In this document: piece after piece, positions 7,966 through 14,483 of the stretch
Position numbering within the stretch: the first letter of the stretch is position 1
How the letters are laid out: each line of letters starts with the position of its first letter
From: an uncultured Akkermansia sp.
GTDB taxonomy: Bacteria; Verrucomicrobiota; Verrucomicrobiia; Verrucomicrobiales; Akkermansiaceae
Direction: 5' to 3'
Assembly: GCA_900548895.1 (NCBI GenBank)
Contig: URLZ01000035.1
Location: 1-25,421 of the forward strand
Length of the DNA stretch: 25,421 nucleotides
Position numbers and translations under genes: made by a program
Notes under the pieces: generated by a model
What the model was told of the DNA's origin: nothing
The model's database searches: none
What the model saw: the letters and a program-made list of their open reading frames with translations, nothing else

Positions 7966-8621
7966 TCCGGGGAACGAATCTGCACCGCAGTTACAGCATC
8001 GGCCGCAAGCAGGTCGAAGTGCTCCATGGCCTCTCGCTGCACGTGAAGCGCGGCGAGCGCCTCTTTCTCTGCGGCCCCAGCGGCGCCGGCAAGACGACGC
8101 TGATGTACACCCTGGCCGGCTTGGAGCCTCCGCAGCAGGGCGAGGTGCTCATCGACGGTCAGAACATTTATGACCTCTCCCTGCGCCGCCGCGCCCTCTT
8201 CCGCAATCGCATGATGGGCTTCATCTTCCAGAACTACATGCTGATGCCCGAGCTGACGGCCCTTGAAAATGCCTCCCTCGCAACCGCCGTGGCCGGGCGT
8301 GAGGCCTCGGATCGCGTGCGCGGGCTGCTCGAGCGCGTCGGCCTGGCCGACCGCATGGATCACCTGCCCAACGAACTCTCGGGCGGCGAGCAGCAACGCG
8401 TCGCCATCGCCCGCGCCCTCGCGAACGACCCCTCCATCATCTTCGCGGACGAACCGACGGGCAACCTCGACTCCCGCATCGGCGCCCAGATTCTCGACCT
8501 GCTCTTCGGTCTGGCGGAAGAGGGCAACAAGACGCTCGTCATCGTCACGCACGACCGCCAGATCGCCTCGCGAGGCGACCGCGTGCTGATGATTCGCGAC
8601 GGCGTGGCGACAGACGCCTGA
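7962..8621 (+). CDS. ABC transporter ATP-binding protein, LolD/MacB type
   Basis: Cytosolic ATPase subunit, 219 residues. Walker A is G-P-S-G-A-G-K-T (38-45), the Q-loop Gln is at 90, the signature L-S-G-G-E-Q is at 139-144, Walker B I-I-F-A-D-E at 159-164, and the switch His is at 197. The sequence A-D-E-P-T-G-N-L-D is typical of the LolD/MacB/FtsE branch, which drives lipoprotein release, efflux or cell division by mechanotransmission. No FtsX-like permease or adaptor lies beside it, so the partner must be encoded elsewhere and the substrate cannot be named. The gene overlaps panC by 4 bp (ATGA) and has no SD of its own, so its translation probably depends on panC. The pairing with panC has no obvious metabolic logic. 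Confidence 0.92.
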   Translation: MIRGTNLHRSYSIGRKQVEVLHGLSLHVKRGERLFLCGPSGAGKTTLMYTLAGLEPPQQGEVLIDGQNIYDLSLRRRALFRNRMMGFIFQNYMLMPELTALENASLATAVAGREASDRVRGLLERVGLADRMDHLPNELSGGEQQRVAIARALANDPSIIFADEPTGNLDSRIGAQILDLLFGLAEEGNKTLVIVTHDRQIASRGDRVLMIRDGVATDA

Positions 8622-8762
8622 CCCTTTGCTGCTTTGGCCCCGCCACTTGAATCGCCCGAGTGCGCTGAATGCGGCGGAAAATTGACTGGAGAGCGGACCG
8701 AGTCCGAACGAGGAAGAGTAGGGAACCGAGCATCAGATGCCGTTGCCGACAACAGCTCTCTC

Positions 8763-10538
8763 ATGACATCCTCCTCCGGCAGTTTTCAGCGCCACTACGC
8801 GCGCCTGCAAAGCCTGCTGCGGCTGATGCGCCGGCTGCGCATCGGCGAGTGGCAGGCCGTCGTCGTACAGGCTCTCCTCATGGGGCTGGCCGGTGCCGCC
8901 GCCGCGCTGCTGTTTGACGAGGCGACACGCTGGGTGCGCTATCTCTTCACGGGGCTGCGTCATGGCGGCATCGTCGCCTGCTTTGCTGAGTTGCCGCCGC
9001 TTTGGCGCATCCTTCTGCCGGCCCTCGGCGCTTTGCCGGCAGCAGCCCTGGTCCTTCTCGCCGGGCGCCGGACGACGAAACCGCCCCCCGAATACATGGA
9101 GGCCTTTTCCCTCGGCGACGGACGCCTGCCGCTGCGGCAGGGCCTCCTGCGCAGCTGCTCAGCCGTTCTGAGCTTAGGCAGCGGAGCTGCCATCGGCAAA
9201 GAGGGCGCCCTCATTCAAATTGCCGCCGTCGCCGCCTCGGCCATCGGCCGCTGGCTCTACGTCTCGCCCGCCCGACTCCGCCTGATGGTGGGCTGCGGAG
9301 CCGCTGCCGGCATGACGGCCGCCTTTCACACCCCGCTGGCCGCCTGCCTCTTCGTCTGCGAAGTCGTCGTCGGCACCTTCAGCATCGGCACCCTCGCCCC
9401 CCTGCTGCTCGCCTCCTGCTCCGCCTACGCCCTGGCGGAGATTGCAGGAGGCTCCGGCGCGCTCTTCGCTTGTCCCGCCGCCTTCGGCGCCCCGGCGGAA
9501 CTCGCGGCCTGCATCGCGCTCGGCCTGCTCGCGGCACCCGCCGGCAAGCTCTGGGTCTTCTGGCTGGGGTTCATGCGCCGCATCAGCGGTCGCAAGCGCC
9601 TTCCGCTCGCCCTCCGCATGTCCTTGGCCGGGCTGCTGGTGGGCATCATCGCCCTCTACGAACCAGCTGTGACGGGCAACGGCTACGAGGCCCTGCTCTC
9701 ACTCCGAGACGGAGCTCTGACACCCGCTCACGCCGCGAGCCTGCTCGGGCTCAAGGCCTTTCTCGTCGCACTCGTCTTCGGCGCCGGAACCATGGGAGGC
9801 GTGCTGACGCCTACCTTGATGATCGGGGCCTTCCTCGGTTACCTCATCGGCTGCGGTGGCGAGGCCGTCGGCCTTGTGCAGCCCGGCCATGCCCTGGCCT
9901 GCGCCTTCGTCGGCATGGCCGCCTTTTTTGCCGTGGCCGGGCGGACGCCCGTGACGGCTCTGCTGCTCGTCATCGAGTTCTCCCTCAGCGCGCCGCTTCT
10001 CTTCCCCCTGATGCTCGCCGTGGGCGCCGCCTACGCCCTGGGCCGCCTGTTGCCCGGCCCCTCCCTCTATGACCCCGAACCCGGGCAGCGCGGGGCTTCC
10101 GATTCTCCCTTTGACCAAACACTGCGCGAGATGCGCGTCGGGCACCTGTGCCGCCCGCTGCCGCTGAGGGCAGGGGAGCAGACGGCACTGGATCGCGTGA
10201 TGCGCCTGATGCTGCGCCACCCCGGCGCCAACGTGCCGGTGCAGGACGCGCGGGGGCACTGTGTAGGCGTCGTGCGGCGCACGGCTCTGCTCGAGCCCCT
10301 CCCGAAAGATGCCCGCGTGGCTCGCGACCTCGTCGACCGCTCCGTCCCCGTGCTGTGCGCCTCGCAGAGCCTGCCCGAGGCTCTGGAGATTTTCCGCAGG
10401 ACGGATTGCCGCTCTCTGCCCGTATCCGATCCCGCTAGCGGCCGCCTTATGGGCTCACTCTCGCGCTACGAGCTCTATCAGACCATCGCGCTGCTGATGC
10501 GCCGCGAGCTGGCTCGCGCGCAGGAGCACGGACGCTGA
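8763..10538 (+). CDS. ClC-family chloride channel/antiporter with C-terminal CBS pair
   Basis: Integral membrane anion transporter, 591 residues, with about ten or more hydrophobic segments between 33 and 430. ClC signatures: G-S-G-A-A-I-G-K-E-G-A (139-149, related to GREGP, with the gating Glu at 147), H-T-P-L-A-A-C-L-F (189-197, with Glu200 close behind), F-G-A-G-T-M-G-G-V-L-T-P (339-350) and R-T-P-V-T-A-L-L-L-V-I-E (394-405). The gating Glu suggests a proton-coupled exchanger rather than a simple channel. The usual early G-S-G-I-P motif is not visible; the equivalent stretch reads E-A-F-S-L-G-D-G. Residues 455-580 form two CBS-like repeats, which often bind adenine nucleotides. The ATG at 8763 was chosen because the only upstream alternative is a TTG at 8634 with a non-conserved hydrophilic extension. 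It lies 141 bp after the ABC gene; I see no convincing promoter between them. Confidence 0.9.
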   Translation: MTSSSGSFQRHYARLQSLLRLMRRLRIGEWQAVVVQALLMGLAGAAAALLFDEATRWVRYLFTGLRHGGIVACFAELPPLWRILLPALGALPAAALVLLAGRRTTKPPPEYMEAFSLGDGRLPLRQGLLRSCSAVLSLGSGAAIGKEGALIQIAAVAASAIGRWLYVSPARLRLMVGCGAAAGMTAAFHTPLAACLFVCEVVVGTFSIGTLAPLLLASCSAYALAEIAGGSGALFACPAAFGAPAELAACIALGLLAAPAGKLWVFWLGFMRRISGRKRLPLALRMSLAGLLVGIIALYEPAVTGNGYEALLSLRDGALTPAHAASLLGLKAFLVALVFGAGTMGGVLTPTLMIGAFLGYLIGCGGEAVGLVQPGHALACAFVGMAAFFAVAGRTPVTALLLVIEFSLSAPLLFPLMLAVGAAYALGRLLPGPSLYDPEPGQRGASDSPFDQTLREMRVGHLCRPLPLRAGEQTALDRVMRLMLRHPGANVPVQDARGHCVGVVRRTALLEPLPKDARVARDLVDRSVPVLCASQSLPEALEIFRRTDCRSLPVSDPASGRLMGSLSRYELYQTIALLMRRELARAQEHGR

Positions 10539-10636
10539 TGCCGGAGAGGGGGCGGAGGCGCTGATCGGCCTCATCTGAAACGTTCGAGGGCTCTCAAAGA
10601 GCGTTCACGCGAGCAATTTCCACAGGGAGCGAAACC

Positions 10637-10675
10637 GAGAGCAGGAGCGGGAACATCTCTCCCGCACCTGCTCTC
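10637..10675. terminator. Shared hairpin terminator between convergent genes
   Basis: A 16-position stem (9 bp, one A-A mismatch, 6 bp) pairs 10637-10652 with 10660-10675 around a 7-nt loop. It lies between the convergent ClC and nitroreductase genes, 98 and 52 bp from their stops. The T runs on either side are poor, so it could stop transcription weakly or just protect 3' ends. Confidence 0.6.
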
Positions 10676-10727
10676 ATCATTGTGGTGTATGCCGTGGCAG
10701 GTCGCCGCGTCGCTCACCGACTGCTGC

Positions 10728-11249
10728 TCAGACGTACATCACGTAGCCCTCGCGGCGGGGCTTGGCCGGCATGACGCCGCCCTCTGCCTCATAGCCGAGA
10801 ATGCAGATGGCGAGTCCCTCGTAGTTATCCTTGATGCCCCACTTCTGGAGCAGCTCAAAGCCCTCAGGCAGCTCAAACATCTCCTTGGCGCGGTTGATCC
10901 AGCAAGAGCCGAGACCCACAGCATGGGCCGCATTGAGCAGCGTCACCATGACGGAGCAGGCATCTTGCGTGCCGGTGCGAGAACTGGCGTCAGCAAAAAC
11001 AATCACCAGCGTCGGAGCTCCGTAAAACGGATCGCGCGTGGTTCCCATCACCTCGGCATTGAGACGAGAAAGCTTGCGGATGAGCTCCGGATCCTGCACG
11101 ACCACCATCTGGGGAGACTGCTGACCGTGACCCGTGGGCGCATACTGAGCGGCTTCCAGAACGGCGTCCAGCTCGTCCTTGCTGATTTGCCGAGGCTCGT
11201 ATTTGCGGCAACTGCGGCGGGATTTGAGGTCCTCAAGGGTATCTTTCAT
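10728..11249 (-). CDS. Nitroreductase family protein
   Basis: FMN-dependent oxidoreductase of the nitroreductase fold, 173 residues, cytosolic. The N-terminal R-R-S-C-R-K-Y (11-17) is the usual R-R-S-x-R-x-[FY] motif that binds the FMN phosphate, and A-P-T-G-H-G-Q-Q-S-P-Q (37-47) is the A-P-[ST]-x-x-x-x-Q-P-W-type loop. The G-L-G-S-C-W-I near 112-118 is also typical. Natural substrates of the family vary widely (flavins, quinones, nitro compounds, enoates), so no substrate is proposed. It is a single gene with its own promoter, and the ATG is only 9 bp after the -10 box, so its mRNA should have almost no leader. Confidence 0.93.
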   Translation of the reverse strand: MKDTLEDLKSRRSCRKYEPRQISKDELDAVLEAAQYAPTGHGQQSPQMVVVQDPELIRKLSRLNAEVMGTTRDPFYGAPTLVIVFADASSRTGTQDACSVMVTLLNAAHAVGLGSCWINRAKEMFELPEGFELLQKWGIKDNYEGLAICILGYEAEGGVMPAKPRREGYVMYV

Positions 11250-11258
11250 AGCGCCCCT

Positions 11259-11287
11259 ATTTTATGCCCTCCCGTGGCATTAGTCAA
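11259..11287 (-). promoter_or_regulatory. Promoter of the nitroreductase gene, predicted near-leaderless
   Basis: On the minus strand: TTGACT (11287-11282), 17-bp spacer, TAAAAT (11264-11259). Nine bp separate the -10 box from the ATG at 11249, so the leader should be 0-3 nt. Confidence 0.82.
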
Positions 11288-11452
11288 CCGGCTTTTGGCG
11301 GAGTCCGCGCTATTTTCTCTTGCCGATTCCGACGTCCTGAGGCCTGCCGTCGGCCGCCGCACACCGTCAGCAAAGCTCTCTCGGTCGGAAGAGCGAGTCG
11401 GATGTTGCGGGAAAAGCGGAAAAAGTTATGAGCGCAAGAAGGGCAGGGAACG

Positions 11453-11485
11453 AGAAAAAGAAACCGACAGGGATACCCCTGTCGG
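11453..11485 (-). terminator. Rho-independent terminator of the thioredoxin operon
   Basis: A 9-bp stem (11464-11472 with 11477-11485, arm CCGACAGGG) closes a 4-nt loop. On the minus strand it is followed by TTTCTTTTTCTC. It lies about 110 bp after the stop of the second thioredoxin-like gene. Confidence 0.82.
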
Positions 11486-11504
11486 CTTCTGCAACGAACT
11501 CCGG

Positions 11505-11581
11505 CTGACAGCGTGCTCCTTAACTCGCCATCGCATGCGCCGCCCTGAGGCGGGCGATGGCGGAAGGGCGCTGCCTGTCAG
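11505..11581 (-). other. Structured 3' region: nested inverted repeats after the second thioredoxin-like gene
   Basis: An 8-bp inverted repeat (GCCATCGC at 11527-11534 with GCGATGGC at 11554-11561) encloses a smaller CGCC/GGCG hairpin (11541-11552). An outer imperfect pair, CTGACAGCG (11505-11513) with CGCTGCCTGTCAG (11569-11581), encloses both. It lies between the gene's stop and its terminator, so it would be part of the 3' untranslated RNA. The rest of the 345-bp gap up to the nitroreductase start (11286-11452) shows nothing I can name. Confidence 0.5.
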
Positions 11582-11594
11582 ATTGCCAACCTGC

Positions 11595-12101
11595 TTACTT
11601 GTCGTCCGTCGGCTTGCAGATCTCCTTCCACTGCTTGATGATGCTGCCGTGCCCAGTCTGAAGCACCTCGCCGTCCGCCGTCACAATGATGGCGTTCGGA
11701 ATGCCGTTGGCCCGCTGAAAACCGGGGAAGTCCTTGGCCGCATCGGGCATCACGCCCGGGAAGCCGGCCTTGTACTTCTTGAGGAAGGCCTTGGCCGTCT
11801 TTTCATCGCGATCGGCACTGACGAGAATGAGCTCGATGCCCGCCTTCTTCATCTTCGGGTACATCTTGGCCAGTTCCGGCATCTCCTGGTTGCAGGGACC
11901 GCACCAGCTGGCCGACTGAAGGTAAATGTAGTACTTCGCCTTCTTGTTGATCTTGCGGTTGAAGCTCTTGACGCCCTTCATCGCCTCCTGAACGGCAGGG
12001 GTCGAGCCGGAAGATTCGGCTTCAGCTTCAGCGTAACTCATCGGGGTGAAGGCAAGGGCTGCCACGAGCCCCGCGCAGGCAATCAGTTTTTTCATGTTCA
12101 T
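11595..12101 (-). CDS. Exported thioredoxin-like protein (WCGPC)
   Basis: Predicted periplasmic thiol-disulfide oxidoreductase, 168 residues. Residues 1-24 are a signal peptide (M-N-M-K-K start, ending S-Y-A-E). The thioredoxin fold follows, with active site W-C-G-P-C (66-70) and the cis-proline in G-I-P (Pro135). The spacing matches TlpA/ResA-like proteins, although it lacks their usual longer insert. C-G-P-C is the thioredoxin-type redox pair. The ATG at 12101 was chosen because it precedes the signal peptide; the upstream in-frame extension is low-complexity Pro/His/Ser. The 66 nt before the ATG contain no G in the sense strand and no SD. It is probably cotranscribed with the related gene 155 bp upstream. 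Substrate unknown; disulfide reduction or cytochrome maturation are possible. Confidence 0.9.
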   Translation of the reverse strand: MNMKKLIACAGLVAALAFTPMSYAEAEAESSGSTPAVQEAMKGVKSFNRKINKKAKYYIYLQSASWCGPCNQEMPELAKMYPKMKKAGIELILVSADRDEKTAKAFLKKYKAGFPGVMPDAAKDFPGFQRANGIPNAIIVTADGEVLQTGHGSIIKQWKEICKPTDDK

Positions 12102-12167
12102 GGTATGGGAATGATGGTGGTTAGAGTGTGAATGTGGAGGAGGTGAGGATGGATGAATGGGAGGGGG
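12102..12167 (-). promoter_or_regulatory. G-free, C-rich intergenic leader (66 nt)
   Basis: In the sense (minus-strand) direction, this stretch directly before the start codon contains only A, C and T. In such GC-rich DNA 66 nt without a G is striking. It holds no SD. It may be an unstructured ribosome-loading leader or a Rho-utilisation site (C-rich, G-poor) in the operon; the sequence does not decide between them. Confidence 0.55.
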
Positions 12168-12256
12168 CGGAATCAGAGGGAAAACGCCGGACCTCAAGCT
12201 ACCGGAGTCGGGAGAGCGGAGGGGTAAACGGAGACCAGCGTTCCTGATCTTCAGTG

Positions 12257-12838
12257 TCAGCCCTTCTTTTTCTCTTCGTACTCGGCGATAATCGTCTTCC
12301 AGTCGGCAATCTTTTTACCGAGACCGGCAAAGACAAGCTCGCCGTCAGCGGAAATGATGCGGATATCAGGGATTCCCGTGGCTCGCTGATTGCCGGGAAT
12401 ATCATAAACCCCCGGCGAGCCGTCCATGAGCAGGGGGAAGGCGTGACCGTTCTCCTTCGAGTACTCAACCCCGGCAGCAGCCGTGCGATCGTAGCAGCAG
12501 AGGATGACTTCAATCGGAGCCTTCTCCGCCTCCATCTCCTTGATGGTCTCGACGACCGTGGGCATGGTCGCAATGCAGGCGCCGCACCAGCTGGCACTGT
12601 GCAGGAAAATGTAATACTTGGCGTCCAAGCGCGGGCGCACGTCGCTCATGAAGGTGAGCTTTGAAAGTGCGGAAGCCACGGGGGAGAGCGCTTGCGGAGC
12701 ATCGGCGGCCGGCTGCGCGGGCGCCTGAACCGTTGCCGCGGCGGGGGCTGCGGGGGAAGCCGGGGCGTCAGCCGCACCCGAGGCCACGGAGGCCGCCGCC
12801 AAGCCGAAGACGCAGGCGAAGAGGGAAGGAGTCTTCAT
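12257..12838 (-). CDS. Exported thioredoxin-like protein (WCGAC)
   Basis: Predicted periplasmic thiol-disulfide oxidoreductase, 193 residues. Residues 1-23 are a signal peptide. An Ala/Pro-rich linker (24-56) separates it from a thioredoxin fold with active site W-C-G-A-C (84-88) and cis-proline in G-I-P (Pro157). C-G-A-C instead of C-G-P-C should shift the redox potential. A vicinal Cys pair (114-115) follows the first strand after the active site, which is unusual. It is related to the next gene: both share Y-Y-I-[FY]-L-x-S-A-S-W-C-G around the active site, so the pair probably arose by duplication. It is first in a likely two-gene operon with its own promoter and an SD-less leader of about 78 nt. 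Confidence 0.9.
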   Translation of the reverse strand: MKTPSLFACVFGLAAASVASGAADAPASPAAPAAATVQAPAQPAADAPQALSPVASALSKLTFMSDVRPRLDAKYYIFLHSASWCGACIATMPTVVETIKEMEAEKAPIEVILCCYDRTAAAGVEYSKENGHAFPLLMDGSPGVYDIPGNQRATGIPDIRIISADGELVFAGLGKKIADWKTIIAEYEEKKKG

Positions 12839-12848
12839 TGTCAGGTCA

Positions 12849-12874
12849 AAGGTATGTGAACGAAGGTATGTGAA
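12849..12874 (-). repeat. Direct repeat in the leader of the WCGAC gene
   Basis: The 12-mer TTCACATACCTT occurs twice in the sense direction (12874-12863 and 12860-12849), 14 bp apart start to start. It ends 10 nt before the ATG, where an SD would normally sit. No protein site or SD-like sequence is recognisable in it. Confidence 0.8.
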
Positions 12875-12922
12875 ATGAGGAACGCGACAGAGCGATGAGA
12901 AACGAAAGCTCGTACTGTGATG

Positions 12923-12951
12923 ATACTACCCAGCCCCGTGCGGCTCGTCAA
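12923..12951 (-). promoter_or_regulatory. Promoter of the thioredoxin-like operon
   Basis: On the minus strand: TTGACG (12951-12946), 17-bp spacer, TAGTAT (12928-12923). Start site predicted near 12916, giving a leader of about 78 nt. Confidence 0.72.
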
Positions 12952-12954
12952 CCT

Positions 12955-12980
12955 AAAAACGCGGCTTCCGCCCTCTTTTT
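12955..12980 (-). terminator. Possible weak terminator downstream of menF
   Basis: A 4-bp GCGG/CCGC hairpin (12961-12964 with 12968-12971) is flanked by A and T runs on both sides, so a longer bulged stem is possible. On the minus strand it ends in five T. It lies about 180 bp after the menF stop and abuts the next promoter. Elsewhere in the 319-bp gap (12839-13157) I see only that promoter and leader. Confidence 0.3.
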
Positions 12981-13157
12981 GTCGAGCACGCCTTTCTGCA
13001 TGCAGCGGCCGGGCACTTCCGCGGTCCGCGCCGCCCGTCCCGTGCACCGAATGGGTGGACCGGCAAATCGCCGAGGCGGACCTGCGCGCGTGGGGGACGT
13101 GTGCAGCCCCCCACCGGCCTCATCTCATCCGGCAGAAGCGTCCGTGCGTTTCGGAGC

Positions 13158-14225
13158 TCAGGCCTCTTGCAACAGCAGTCGGCGCATGGGCTGCATCTTC
13201 GCATCCGTCTCTTGCCATTCGGCCTCCTCCCGCGAATCGGGCATGATGCCGCCGCCGGCATAGAGACGGCAGCGGTCGTGCAGCACGCGCATGCAGCGCA
13301 GCATGACAAAGAGGCGGGCACTCCCCTCATCCGTCGGCCCGAGGAAGCCCGCGTAGCAGTCGCGCGCCGTGTCCGGGTGCTCGCGGAGGTAGTCGAGAGC
13401 CCGGCGCACGGGGTAGCCGCTCACGGCGGGCGTAGGCTGAAGCTCATCGAGGAGCCTCGGAAGATACCGGCGACTCATGCGGAAGCTCATCCGCGAGCAG
13501 AGATGCTCGATGGCGCCGGCCGGAAGCGATTCTGCCGGCTGCTCCTCCGGCGGCTCCGTGACGCTGGTGATGGCTTCGCGGATGTGGCGAGCCACGAGTG
13601 CCTGCTCCGCGCGGTTCTTGGCGTCCCAAGGAGCGGTGCTGCACACGCGCGTGCCCGCCAAGGCCATCGTCTCCCAACTGTCGGCGCTGCCGCTGATGAG
13701 CAGCTCGGGTGTCGCACAGAGCCAGGTGCCGAACGCCGGGCAGTGGATCAACGCGCGGAAACTGCGCGGGGCGTCCGTACAGAGTTGCCTGAAAGCAGCG
13801 CTCGGGCTGAAGTGCGCCGGGCGCGGCTCATCCGCGCAGCGCGCGAGAACGATTTTTTGCAGCGCCCCCGCATCGCCTCGGACCTCGTTCAGTTGGCGAA
13901 GACAGGCATGGAAAAGCTCCCCATAGCGCCGCCGATCGGTGGCCGGCGGCAGCTCAGCCTCATCCAGCAGCCGGAAGCGCCCGGGTCGGGGAGGCTCGCT
14001 GACCTCGGCTTTAATGCAGACGGGACTGCCGCTGAAGGGACTGATGACAAAAGCCGACGGAGCCTCCCCCCGGAGGGCGGCCCCGGTCTCGCCCTCGCCG
14101 CCGCATTTGCCATCCTGTTGCATGCAGAAGTGATCCTGCCGGCCGCCGGGAAGGCGGTAGAGGGCAAAAGCGCACTGCCGCTCGCAGAGCGCGTCCAGAC
14201 TGTCGTCGAAGCTCGTCGGGTTCAC
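13158..14225 (-). CDS. menF: Isochorismate synthase (menaquinone pathway)
   Basis: Converts chorismate to isochorismate, the entry to menaquinone (or siderophore) synthesis; chorismate-binding fold, 355 residues, cytosolic. Visible features: K-I-V-L-A-R (124-129, with the general-base Lys of isochorismate synthases), A-T-P-E-L-L (171-176), A-L-A-G-T (188-192, the isochorismate-type motif rather than the PIKGT of PabB), Y-A-G (291-293), Y-A-G-G-G-I-M (322-328) and the metal-binding E-x-E-W-x-E region (334-339). The frame is open to an ATG at 14261, but that codon lies in the promoter -35 box. The GTG at 14225 is 7 bp after the -10 box, so I use it; the lost residues are a poorly conserved Arg-rich stretch. 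Other men genes are not in the window, so menaquinone is inferred from the family. It lies downstream of the thioesterase gene. Confidence 0.85.
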   Translation of the reverse strand: MNPTSFDDSLDALCERQCAFALYRLPGGRQDHFCMQQDGKCGGEGETGAALRGEAPSAFVISPFSGSPVCIKAEVSEPPRPGRFRLLDEAELPPATDRRRYGELFHACLRQLNEVRGDAGALQKIVLARCADEPRPAHFSPSAAFRQLCTDAPRSFRALIHCPAFGTWLCATPELLISGSADSWETMALAGTRVCSTAPWDAKNRAEQALVARHIREAITSVTEPPEEQPAESLPAGAIEHLCSRMSFRMSRRYLPRLLDELQPTPAVSGYPVRRALDYLREHPDTARDCYAGFLGPTDEGSARLFVMLRCMRVLHDRCRLYAGGGIMPDSREEAEWQETDAKMQPMRRLLLQEA

Positions 14226-14232
14226 GCCGATG

Positions 14233-14261
14233 AGTATAGCACGCCGTCGGCGCCGCTGCAA
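14233..14261 (-). promoter_or_regulatory. Promoter of menF, predicted leaderless with GTG start
   Basis: On the minus strand: TTGCAG (14261-14256), 17-bp spacer ending GTGC, TATACT (14238-14233). Seven bp then lead to the GTG at 14225. This extended -10 promoter decides the gene's start codon. Confidence 0.82.
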
Positions 14262-14293
14262 GCCGCCGCTTCCGCCGGTCCGCCATGCGGGTC

Positions 14294-14370
14294 GTCGGAT
14301 GTGCGTCGGATGTGCGTCGGATGTGCGTCGGATGTGCGTCGGATGTGCGTCGGATGTGCGTCGGATGTGT
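14294..14370. repeat. Seven tandem 11-bp repeats upstream of menF
   Basis: Seven copies of GTCGGATGTGC (plus strand); six are identical and the last ends in T. The array begins 32 bp upstream of the menF -35 box. An 11-bp unit is close to one DNA helical turn, so all copies face nearly the same side of the helix. The rest of the 258-bp gap up to the thioesterase stop (14371-14483) shows nothing I can name. There are no spacers, so it is not CRISPR. Confidence 0.95.
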
Positions 14371-14483
14371 AAACGAGCGTTGTTATTTTTTCGCTACAAC
14401 CGCCGGCGCTTTGGATCCGAAATACAGCGCAAGCCGTGCGGAAGGCGTCTCACCCTGAAGCTGAAGATGCTTCTCTGATCAAC

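Noticed and set aside
8682..8710. Promoter for the ClC gene from TTGACT at 8682
   Set aside because: No acceptable -10 box lies 16-18 bp downstream.
14294..14370. CRISPR array
   Set aside because: The units are 11 bp and directly adjacent, without spacers, and no cas gene is present.
14230..14478. Plus-strand frame encoding a repetitive Cys/Arg/Met/Val peptide
   Set aside because: It is only a translation of the 11-bp tandem repeat; it has no family resemblance, no start signal and overlaps the menF promoter.
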